Shown in pieces: positions 1 through 5,877 of a DNA stretch of 8,598 bases; position 1 is the stretch's first letter, and each line of letters starts with the position of its first letter. The notes under the pieces are model-generated. The model did no database searches. It was not told the origin of the DNA and was given only the letters and a program-made list of their open reading frames with translations. A program made the position numbers and the translations under genes. Origin of the DNA: Candidatus Eiseniibacteriota bacterium (GTDB taxonomy: Bacteria > Arandabacterota > Arandabacteria > Arandabacterales > Arandabacteraceae); the NCBI GenBank assembly GCA_030592245.1, contig JAUVJV010000065.1, positions 1-8,598 of the forward strand. Direction: 5' to 3'.

Positions 1-1077
1 CCTCTCACTTCCGCCGATGATCTCGCCGATACCCTCCGGTGCCAGCATGTCCGTACACATCACCAGCTTCTCATTCTCGGGATCGGGTTGCATGTAGAAC
101 GCCTTGGCCCCGGCCGGGTAACGATGGATGAACACCGGGCGATCGAAGGCCTCGGAAAGCACCGTCTCCTCGGCCGCGCCCAGGTCATCACCCCAGGCGA
201 CCTCATGCCCCTTCTCGCCGAGCAGCTTCAGGGCCTCGTCATAAGTGATCCTCGGGAACGGTGAAACCACGCTTTCAAGCCGGGCGATATCCCGCTCCAG
301 CGTGCTGAGCTCCCGCTTGCGCTTCTCTAAGACCATGGCGACCACATAGGTGATCAGCCCCTCTGAAAGGTCAAAGACCATATCCAGGGTGCCGTATGCG
401 ATCTCGGGCTCCAGCATCCAGAACTCGGTCAGATGACGCCGGGTCTTTGCCTTCTCCGCCCTGAAGGTCGGGCCATAGCAGTAGACTCGGCCCATGGCCA
501 TGCAGGATGCCTCGTTGTAAAGCTGGCCGGTCTGTGAGAGGTAAGCCTTGTCCCCGAAGTAATCGGTCTCAAACAGGGTCGTGGTCCCCTCCGCCGCGGA
601 CGGCGTTATGATGGGGGCGTCCACCTGCGTGAAGCCCTGCCCGTCGAGGTATTCCCTGGCCGCTCTAATGACCTCGGCCCGGATCCTCAGGATGGCGTTC
701 TGCCTTGATGACCGGAGCCAGAGGTGCCGGTGGTCCATCAAGAACGCCACGCCGTGCTCTTTGGGAGTTATGGGATAGGGTTCTGCCGCGTGCACGAGCT
801 CAAGACCACTGGCCAGGATCTCGTATCCGCCGGGGGCACGGCTGTCTCCACCAACGGTCCCGGTGACGATCACCGAGCTCTCCTGGGTGAGCTTATCGAA
901 GGTGTCGCTGGCCTCTTCGGAATCCGCCTTACTGATCACGCACTGGACTAAGCCCGTGCCGTCCCGCACCACAAGAAACTTGATCCTGCCGCTCGAGCGG
1001 GTGTTGTAGACCCAGCCCTTGACCGTGACCTGCTTGCCGACGTGACCGCCGAGCGAGTCTATGTATACCCATTCCAT
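1..1077 (-). CDS. asnS: Asparaginyl-tRNA synthetase, C-terminus cut by window edge
   Basis: Class IIb aminoacyl-tRNA synthetase that charges tRNA(Asn) with asparagine in the cytoplasm. Reading the minus strand from ATG at 1077 gives 359 open codons up to the edge; full-length bacterial AsnRS is about 430-465 aa, so roughly the last 70-100 residues are missing. Residues 12-98 form the OB-fold anticodon-binding domain (VKGWVYNTRSSGRIKFLVVRDG). The catalytic domain starts near 115 with DHRHLWLRS. Motif 2 is clear: FRAE at 205-208 and RRHLTEFWMLEPE at 213-225. The TEFWM context favours AsnRS over AspRS, which usually has PEF. The open frame ends in GGSER, the conserved GGSxR stretch before motif 3. 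A strong Shine-Dalgarno, GAGGGGA, lies 8 nt upstream and overlaps the end of the preceding trkA-like gene, only 13 nt away, so it is probably cotranscribed. The start and identity are secure. What is inferred is only the missing C-terminus. Confidence 0.96.
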   Translation of the reverse strand, partial: MEWVYIDSLGGHVGKQVTVKGWVYNTRSSGRIKFLVVRDGTGLVQCVISKADSEEASDTFDKLTQESSVIVTGTVGGDSRAPGGYEILASGLELVHAAEPYPITPKEHGVAFLMDHRHLWLRSSRQNAILRIRAEVIRAAREYLDGQGFTQVDAPIITPSAAEGTTTLFETDYFGDKAYLSQTGQLYNEASCMAMGRVYCYGPTFRAEKAKTRRHLTEFWMLEPEIAYGTLDMVFDLSEGLITYVVAMVLEKRKRELSTLERDIARLESVVSPFPRITYDEALKLLGEKGHEVAWGDDLGAAEETVLSEAFDRPVFIHRYPAGAKAFYMQPDPENEKLVMCTDMLAPEGIGEIIGGSER

Positions 1078-1085
1078 CTGAATAG

Positions 1086-1092
1086 TCCCCTC
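1086..1092 (-). promoter_or_regulatory. Shine-Dalgarno of asnS
   Basis: On the minus strand the sequence reads GAGGGGA with an 8-nt spacer to the ATG at 1077. It overlaps the TGA stop codon (1091-1093) of the upstream regulator gene. This suggests translation of the two genes may be coupled. Confidence 0.7.
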
Positions 1093-1780
1093 ATGCCAGA
1101 CTGCTGGCGAATCTCTCGATGTCCTTCTCGGCGCCGACCACAACGAGGATGTCGCCGATGCGGATCTCATCATCCGGCTCCGGGAGCACATTGTACCAGG
1201 ATGACTCACCCTTCAGATCCGCCGGGTCCGACTTCCGCTTTATGACCACGATATTGCACCTGTACTTCTGCCGGAACTTGATCTCTCCGATCTTCTTGCC
1301 GATCAGATCCTTGGACACGCCGACCTGGGCCACGCTCAATCCCTCGAACAGCGACGTGATGTCCACTATTCTTGAACTGATAAGGCTCTGGGCCACGCGC
1401 ACGCCGATCGCGTCCTCCGGAAAGATCACCCGGTCGGCGCCGATCCTCTCGAGGATCTTCTTCTGCACGTCGTTGCCCGCACGCGCCACCACCTTCTCAA
1501 CACCGACGTCTTTGAGTATGGCCGTGGTCAGGATATTGGCCTCGAAGTTCTGGCCTATGGCCACGACCGCGGCATCCACCTTGTCGATTCCGTGCGCGAC
1601 CAGGGCATCCTTGTCGACGGAGTTCATGCAGATGGCCACCGAAACTTGCTTGCTGACCTCGTTTATGATGTTCTGGTCCGTGTCGATAGCTATCACATCA
1701 GCGCCGCTTTTCGTCAGGTGGACGGCCACCGTATAGCCGAATCTCCCCAACCCAATAACAGCAAAACGTTTTGCAGGCAC
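1091..1780 (-). CDS. TrkA/KtrA-type potassium uptake regulatory subunit (RCK protein)
   Basis: Cytoplasmic gating subunit of a Trk/Ktr-type K+ transporter. Known relatives form rings that bind NAD(H), ATP/ADP or c-di-AMP and open or close a TrkH/KtrB membrane partner. The protein is 229 aa, usual for KtrA. Residues 5-120 are RCK_N: RFAVIGLGRFG holds the Rossmann GxGxxG at 10-15, and acidic residues D33/D35 end strand 2. DAAVVAIG and FEANILTTAIL follow, as in KtrA, then a linker helix with RVIFPEDAIGVRVAQSLIS. RCK_C covers about 145-228 and ends VGAEKDIERF. The start chosen is GTG at 1780, with GAGGTG 6 nt upstream, giving MPAKRFAVIG, which matches the family's usual short N-terminus. An ATG at 1828 would add 16 unrelated residues and overlap the upstream gene; a GTG at 1789 is another option. 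No TrkH/KtrB gene is visible. The upstream neighbour, 19 nt away, is instead a phosphate transporter. Confidence 0.92.
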   Translation of the reverse strand: MPAKRFAVIGLGRFGYTVAVHLTKSGADVIAIDTDQNIINEVSKQVSVAICMNSVDKDALVAHGIDKVDAAVVAIGQNFEANILTTAILKDVGVEKVVARAGNDVQKKILERIGADRVIFPEDAIGVRVAQSLISSRIVDITSLFEGLSVAQVGVSKDLIGKKIGEIKFRQKYRCNIVVIKRKSDPADLKGESSWYNVLPEPDDEIRIGDILVVVGAEKDIERFASSLA

Positions 1781-1786
1781 CTGGGT

Positions 1787-1792
1787 CACCTC
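1787..1792 (-). promoter_or_regulatory. Shine-Dalgarno deciding the trkA-like start
   Basis: GAGGTG on the minus strand with a 6-nt spacer (ACCCAG) to the GTG at 1780. No comparable site precedes the ATG at 1828, which lies inside the upstream coding region. This supports the GTG start. Confidence 0.6.
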
Positions 1793-1799
1793 GTCTCTA

Positions 1800-3854
1800 T
1801 CAGATCTTGCCCAGAACCGCGTATGCAATACCGGCTGCGTAGGAATTGATTCTCTTCAGATCGCTTATCACGTCAAGGAATATCGTGCTGGTCGCGATCA
1901 CTTCTTCCTTGTCTCCGCTCAGGAGCGAGAGGTGCTCCCTGTGGAACTCCCGCTCCAGCAGGTTCATCTTCGACTTCCTCTCCACGATCTCCCCCGCCAG
2001 CTTCTTGTTCTGCGATGCAAATGAGTCTATTGCCATCTGGAAAGTCGTTTCTATCTCATCGTGGTACTCCCGTATCCTGTCGAGGGCTTCCGATGAAAAA
2101 CGGGGAGACACGGTGATCTTCTTAAGCGCGAGGTCCATCAGGCTCTTTGAGACAACATCGCCTATGAGCTCCAGGTTCTTGACTATGAAGAGCAGGCTGA
2201 TCGACCGCTCAGCATCATCGTCAGACATCTCGGTTCCCGAAAGCGTCGTCAGATATGGCGTTATGGCCTCTTCAAGCGTGTCGATATTATCGTCATCCTC
2301 GATCAGTCTCGTCCTCAGGGTCTCGTCATCCCTGAGGAAAACATCGATCGACTGGGAGTAGATGGCATAAGTAAGATCGGCCATCCTCAGCGTTTCCCGG
2401 GGTGCCTGCCCAAGCGCAAGCGATGGCGCATCGAGAACCCGCGGGTCGAGATAAACAGGCTTAAAGGCCGTGACCGAGACCTCGTCCTCCTTTACCAGGA
2501 ACCGGAACACCGCGGCCCAGGGCTTGACGAGCGGGATGAAGATCAACGCCGCAGCTATATTAAAGAAACTGTGAGCGTTCGCTATCTGCCTGGTCAGGCT
2601 GGGAGCGCTTGATGTCACAAGAGCGGTGAACTTACCCAGGAAAGGAAGCAGCAGGAGAACCGCCACTATTTTGAAGAAGGTGTGAGCCCACGCTATTCTC
2701 CGGCCCTCGGCGCTGCTTCCCAGGCTGGCGAGCAGGGCGGTGGCACAAGTTCCTATATTGGCGCCCAATACCAGCGGAATCGCAGCCTCGATACTTATTA
2801 TGCCCTGGAAGGCAAAGGTCAATACCAGGCCGATGGTCGCCGCGCTGCTCTGGACTATCGCCGTGAAGATGGCCGATGTCACGATGGCCAGACCGACGCT
2901 TCGCTCGACCCCAAGCATGAAACTCACAAACATGGGGTGATCCTTGGCGGGCGCCACGGCGGTAGCCATCACGGACATTCCTAAGAAGATCATGCCGAAG
3001 CCCATTATGATCTGTCCGAAGCGCGAGTAGCGCCGGGACTTGGCCAGGAAAAGCACGAAGCCGATCGCGACGATCAGCAGGGCATAGTCGAAGATCCTGA
3101 ACGCGATCAGCTGGACCGTGAGCGTCGTGCCTATATCGGCCCCCAGGATGACCCCCAGGGCCTGGCTGAGCATGATGATCCCCGCGTTCGCGAAGCTTAC
3201 CATCATGGCAGTCGTGGCACTGCTGCTCTGGAGAATCACCGTGACCGCAATCCCGGTGATCAGGCCCAGGAACCTGTTTGCGGTAAGCTTGCACACGGTA
3301 TCCCGCAGCTTGTGCCCGGCAACCTTCTGAAGCCCTCGTCCCCCGAACTTGATGCCGAAGAGAAATAGGGCCAGGCCGCCGACGATACCGATCAGGGTAA
3401 AGGCCAGCCAGTGTTTCCGGTAGGCCTTTACAGTGAACACCAGCGAGTTCCCGTCGAGGACCTCGGGAGCGCAGAGAACATGGAAGATACCATCCCTCGT
3501 ACCGAAAGCCAGGGGCGTCGCAGCATAACCGTTCGGTCCCGTTGTCACCAGAGGCTGGGCGATCTGGGGCATGCCCACAGACGACTCGAACCTGCTTCCC
3601 TCCTCGATGAGCCTGAGCCTGACCTCGACCCCCTCGACCGGCCGCCCCTCGCCATCCACGACACGGACCCTCAGGGGTCCCCGAAGTGCGGTCTCCGCCA
3701 CCCCGATCTGCCCGTTCCCGGAAACGTCCCTGCCATCCAGCCCGATGGCATAGGACAGGGAAACCGGTCCCCCGGCACGGGCACCGACCGGCACAATGGC
3801 GAGAAACAGCAACACTGCAGCCGCGAATGGAATTGTCTTCCTTACAAAGACCAT
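1800..3854 (-). CDS. Na+/Pi cotransporter family protein with N-terminal Ig-like and C-terminal PhoU-like domains
   Basis: Predicted inner-membrane, sodium-coupled phosphate transporter of the NptA/PNaS (SLC34-like) family, 684 aa. Residues 1-27 are a signal peptide (KTIPFAAAVLLFLAIVP, cleavage after ARA). Residues 55-143 read as a bacterial Ig-like (Big/invasin-type) beta domain: VRVVDGEGRPVEGVEVRL, then VTTGPNGYAATPL and LVFTVKA. The membrane domain spans about 150-452 and has the family's inverted repeat: QSSSA at 209-213 with GADIGTT at 238-244, and QSSAA at 335-339 with GANIGTC at 364-370. Residues 485-680 form a helical, PhoU-like cytoplasmic domain. It heads the operon with the RCK regulator and asnS. 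I chose ATG 3854 over ATG 3893: it has GAAGG 9 nt upstream, starts directly at a signal peptide, and the promoter upstream would begin transcription near or inside the longer start. Bacterial NptA-like proteins are typically 530-600 aa without an Ig domain, so the extra periplasmic module is unusual. The transported substrate is inferred. Confidence 0.9.
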   Translation of the reverse strand: MVFVRKTIPFAAAVLLFLAIVPVGARAGGPVSLSYAIGLDGRDVSGNGQIGVAETALRGPLRVRVVDGEGRPVEGVEVRLRLIEEGSRFESSVGMPQIAQPLVTTGPNGYAATPLAFGTRDGIFHVLCAPEVLDGNSLVFTVKAYRKHWLAFTLIGIVGGLALFLFGIKFGGRGLQKVAGHKLRDTVCKLTANRFLGLITGIAVTVILQSSSATTAMMVSFANAGIIMLSQALGVILGADIGTTLTVQLIAFRIFDYALLIVAIGFVLFLAKSRRYSRFGQIIMGFGMIFLGMSVMATAVAPAKDHPMFVSFMLGVERSVGLAIVTSAIFTAIVQSSAATIGLVLTFAFQGIISIEAAIPLVLGANIGTCATALLASLGSSAEGRRIAWAHTFFKIVAVLLLLPFLGKFTALVTSSAPSLTRQIANAHSFFNIAAALIFIPLVKPWAAVFRFLVKEDEVSVTAFKPVYLDPRVLDAPSLALGQAPRETLRMADLTYAIYSQSIDVFLRDDETLRTRLIEDDDNIDTLEEAITPYLTTLSGTEMSDDDAERSISLLFIVKNLELIGDVVSKSLMDLALKKITVSPRFSSEALDRIREYHDEIETTFQMAIDSFASQNKKLAGEIVERKSKMNLLEREFHREHLSLLSGDKEEVIATSTIFLDVISDLKRINSYAAGIAYAVLGKI

Positions 3855-3863
3855 GAGGACACG

Positions 3864-3868
3864 CCTTC
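3864..3868 (-). promoter_or_regulatory. Shine-Dalgarno for the Na/Pi cotransporter gene
   Basis: GAAGG on the minus strand, 9 nt from the ATG at 3854. The alternative ATG at 3893 has no purine-rich site at suitable distance. This is modest evidence on its own but agrees with the promoter position and the signal peptide. Confidence 0.5.
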
Positions 3869-3894
3869 GAATTAGAGGTCTGACTGGTTTCATA

Positions 3895-3923
3895 AGTTAA
3901 AAGCGATTCCGCTGCCGTGTCAA
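3895..3923 (-). promoter_or_regulatory. Sigma70-like promoter of the leftward operon
   Basis: On the minus strand a perfect -35 box TTGACA (3923-3918) is followed by an exact 17-nt spacer and a weak -10, TTAACT (3900-3895, three of six consensus bases). Transcription would begin near 3888, leaving a leader of about 34 nt before the ATG at 3854. The -35 box is strong and the -10 poor, so a regulated promoter or chance match are both possible. Confidence 0.45.
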
Positions 3924-3978
3924 CCCAAAACAGCCCCAAATGACTAATATCGGCAAGTCATCACTATAGCACACGAGA

Positions 3979-3990
3979 CGGCTAAAGCCG
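3979..3990. repeat. Perfect 12-nt palindrome in intergenic region
   Basis: CGGCTAAAGCCG forms a CGGC/GCCG stem with a TAAA loop (or five base pairs with a two-base loop). It lies between CGGCAA (3951-3956) and TTGCCG (4001-4006), which could pair to enclose it. Only one copy exists in this window, so calling it a dispersed repeat or an operator is inference. Confidence 0.4.
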
Positions 3991-4020
3991 CAGCACGTTA
4001 TTGCCGAATAGTGGAATAGA

Positions 4021-4040
4021 CTGCCTCTTTCAGGCGGCAG
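4021..4040. repeat. Small imperfect hairpin in the 5' region of the TPR gene
   Basis: CTGCC (4021-4025) can pair with GGCAG (4036-4040) around a ten-base loop; GCCT (4023-4026) with AGGC (4032-4035) is a competing fold. There is no T-run after it, so it does not look like an intrinsic terminator. It lies about 90 nt before the rightward start codon and may be in its leader. Confidence 0.3.
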
Positions 4041-4117
4041 GCCAGGGGAATCGGGACAATGCAACCCAGGCGGCAAAAGCGTTCAGTCGAACGCCCTTTG
4101 AACCGCATGGAAGTTAC

Positions 4118-4121
4118 GGAG
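4118..4121 (+). promoter_or_regulatory. Probable Shine-Dalgarno of the TPR gene
   Basis: GGAG, 10 nt before the GTG at 4132. The spacing is a little long but it is the only purine-rich site near the start, and the GTG leads directly into a signal peptide. Confidence 0.5.
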
Positions 4122-4131
4122 AACATTACAA

Positions 4132-5868
4132 GTGCCATATAAGTTTTTGCTGGTGTCTATAGCGGCGGCACTACTCCTGACGGGCGTATGCAGAGCCGAG
4201 GACACGGCGGCCCTGGAGCTGACCGGTGACTCCATCCTCCAATCCAAGACCCACCTCTGGAAGGGCCAGAAGTGTCTCGATGAGGGAGATGTCGACAAGG
4301 CCACCGAGCACTTCCTGCTTGCCTCAAGGCACATGCGCACTTCTCCCGAACCCCATTTCGCGCTGGCCCGGGTTTACCTCAGACGGTCCCTCATGGATGC
4401 GTTTCTGGAGTTTACGACGGGCCTTAAGTACCTGCTGACGGATTTCTTCTACCAGTCGCTCGTGGCCACGAACGTGGTCCTCATCATACTGATCGCCCTC
4501 ACCCTCGCCGTATACCTGGCCACAATTACCGTTGTCGTCAGGCATGCCCGGGAGGTGGCGTATTCGATTGTCTTGAGCCTGTCGGCACGCTTCCGTGGAT
4601 GGAACTTCAAGAGCATCGTGCTGGGCTGCGTCGTAGGGTGTATCATAATCCTGTCGGGTAAGAGCGTTATCGGTATCGTCACCTGGATGGCGGTGATCGG
4701 CGCGGCTCTCTCCTGGCGTTTCGCAGGCTCATCGGAAAGAAAGATAATCGCCGGGTTTGCCGCGTTCCTCATCCTGTTCACCGTTATCCTGGGAATAACC
4801 GCGAGGATCGTTTCCACCCAACACCCGGACTCACCCTTGAGGCTTGCCGCCCTGGCCGATCGCATCGATGATGATAGATTTGCCAAGAGCATCACAGAGA
4901 AATCAGGATCCTCCAACTTCGACCCCATAACCGAGTTCATGCGAGGCCTGGTACACCTGAGAGACGGTGACAATGCCCAGGCCATAGAGCGCTTCACCCT
5001 GGCTTCCAAGTTCGCCCATGAGAACGCTTCGATTCTCAATAACCTCGGGGTTGCCTACCACGGCCTGGGCCGGTACCGTGATGCGACCTCGAAGTTCAAG
5101 GAAGCTCTCCGGGCGGGTCCCCGGGAGGCTGTGATCCACTATAACTACTCCCAGACCCTCAATGCCCTCCTCCAGTACGATCTTGCGCAGGAGGAGCTCT
5201 CGACGGCGTCAACGCTGGACTTTGATCTCACCAGAAGGCTGGTAACGAGCAAGGATACTCCCGCATTGATCCCGATGAACCTTCAGACGAGAGTGCTGTG
5301 GCAGCTCGCTATGGACCCCGAGAACCAGGTGATCATAGGAATCTATCATCCTTTGGAGACCGGCGCCTTCGGTGCTCTGGCTTTGCTCGTGATCTCCTGC
5401 GCCGCCCTGCTCCTGATGCGTAATGCCAAGGTGCCTGCGCGATGCGAGGTCTGCGGCGTTCTGCTCCAGCAGCATGTGACAAAGCGTAAGAGGAGAGACC
5501 TCGTGTGCCCGGTCTGCGAAGGCATCAAGGTCGCCAACGCCGACAACCACGAGCAGCTCGAAACCGGCCTTGAGGAGCGCCTCAAGCGAATGGCCAACTT
5601 CAAGATTATAAAACGGATCGCGCTCGGGCTTCTGCTGCCGGGCACCTGTCACATGCTAGCCGGCAAGAGGTCGAAGGGCTTCGCGTTGTCCTTCGTGATT
5701 TTCGCCTTGGTCCTGCTCGCCTTAAGCGGCGGAAAACTGGTCCGTCCCGTACCGCACTTCGGCTCGGGCGGGGGATCATTATGGGCAATGGTGGTGCTCG
5801 TAGTAGTCTACTGCACATACGCGTGGCGTTCGATCGTGCTCGCCATAAACAGTGTGAACGAGGAGTAG
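4132..5868 (+). CDS. TPR and zinc-ribbon multi-pass membrane protein of unknown function
   Basis: I do not recognise a named family; 578 aa. Residues 1-22 are a signal peptide (MPYKFLLVSIAAALLLTG, cleavage probably after RA at 21-22). Residues 38-104 are a degenerate TPR pair (CLDEGDVDKATEHFLLAS). Membrane helices follow at about 112-136 and 162-226. Residues 264-365 hold about three TPRs; the clearest is ILNNLGVAYHGLGRYRDATS (301-320) with FKEAL following. A helix at 411-429 precedes a CxxC-17-CxxC zinc ribbon (C438, C441, C459, C462) and a charged stretch. The C-terminal 495-572 carries LLPGTCHMLAGKRSKG and two more helices, resembling the PGxGxxxxGxxxxG membrane module of TM2-like proteins. 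TPRs imply protein-protein scaffolding, and the ribbon should be cytoplasmic. Only a GTG start is available in frame near the signal peptide. The downstream DUF4388 gene begins 9 nt after its stop, so the two probably act together. The function is unknown. Confidence 0.85.
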   Translation: MPYKFLLVSIAAALLLTGVCRAEDTAALELTGDSILQSKTHLWKGQKCLDEGDVDKATEHFLLASRHMRTSPEPHFALARVYLRRSLMDAFLEFTTGLKYLLTDFFYQSLVATNVVLIILIALTLAVYLATITVVVRHAREVAYSIVLSLSARFRGWNFKSIVLGCVVGCIIILSGKSVIGIVTWMAVIGAALSWRFAGSSERKIIAGFAAFLILFTVILGITARIVSTQHPDSPLRLAALADRIDDDRFAKSITEKSGSSNFDPITEFMRGLVHLRDGDNAQAIERFTLASKFAHENASILNNLGVAYHGLGRYRDATSKFKEALRAGPREAVIHYNYSQTLNALLQYDLAQEELSTASTLDFDLTRRLVTSKDTPALIPMNLQTRVLWQLAMDPENQVIIGIYHPLETGAFGALALLVISCAALLLMRNAKVPARCEVCGVLLQQHVTKRKRRDLVCPVCEGIKVANADNHEQLETGLEERLKRMANFKIIKRIALGLLLPGTCHMLAGKRSKGFALSFVIFALVLLALSGGKLVRPVPHFGSGGGSLWAMVVLVVVYCTYAWRSIVLAINSVNEE

Positions 5869-5870
5869 GA
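5867..5870 (+). promoter_or_regulatory. Shine-Dalgarno of the DUF4388 gene
   Basis: AGGA with a 7-nt spacer to the ATG at 5878. It overlaps the TAG stop (5866-5868) of the TPR gene, and a further AGGAG (5861-5865) lies just before it. This arrangement favours translational coupling of the pair. Confidence 0.6.
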
Positions 5871-5877
5871 TAGTCAT

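Larger units (their letters stand above)
3855..4131. other. Divergent intergenic region
   Basis: About 277 nt separate the divergent operons, the only sizeable non-coding gap. It contains the leftward promoter and leader, a palindrome in a possible nested stem (3948-4010), a second hairpin (4021-4040) and the ribosome-binding site of the rightward gene. I found no convincing rightward promoter; TTGCCG at 4001 and TTGAAC at 4098 lack a fitting -10 box. No small ORF with a good ribosome-binding site and no RNA gene was recognised. Confidence 0.6.

Noticed and set aside
1119..1736. 205-codon plus-strand open frame opposite the trkA-like gene
   Set aside because: Antisense shadow: low-complexity Ser/Thr-rich translation with no motif, no ribosome-binding site, and opposite a well-supported gene.
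2632..3939. 435-codon open frame on the minus strand overlapping the Na/Pi cotransporter gene
   Set aside because: It is a shifted frame of the cotransporter gene. Its translation is rich in Gly, Arg, His and Pro with no recognisable domain, while the other frame has clear family motifs.
3940..3969. Nine-codon ORF starting ATGACTAATATC in the intergenic region
   Set aside because: No Shine-Dalgarno upstream and no leader-peptide features such as repeated regulatory codons.
4001..4126. Sigma70-type promoter for the rightward TPR gene
   Set aside because: TTGCCG at 4001 and TTGAAC at 4098 are partial -35 matches, but no credible -10 box lies 16-18 nt downstream of either.
4147..4200. Lipoprotein signal (LTGVC) at the start of the TPR protein
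   Set aside because: The residue before Cys is Val, which does not fit the lipobox preference for Gly, Ala or Ser. An ordinary signal-peptidase I site at RA is more likely.
4449..5652. Minus-strand open frames opposite the TPR gene (196 and 147 codons)
   Set aside because: Antisense shadows of a GC-rich gene. Neither shows domain patterns, and the plus-strand frame has TPRs, helices and a zinc ribbon.
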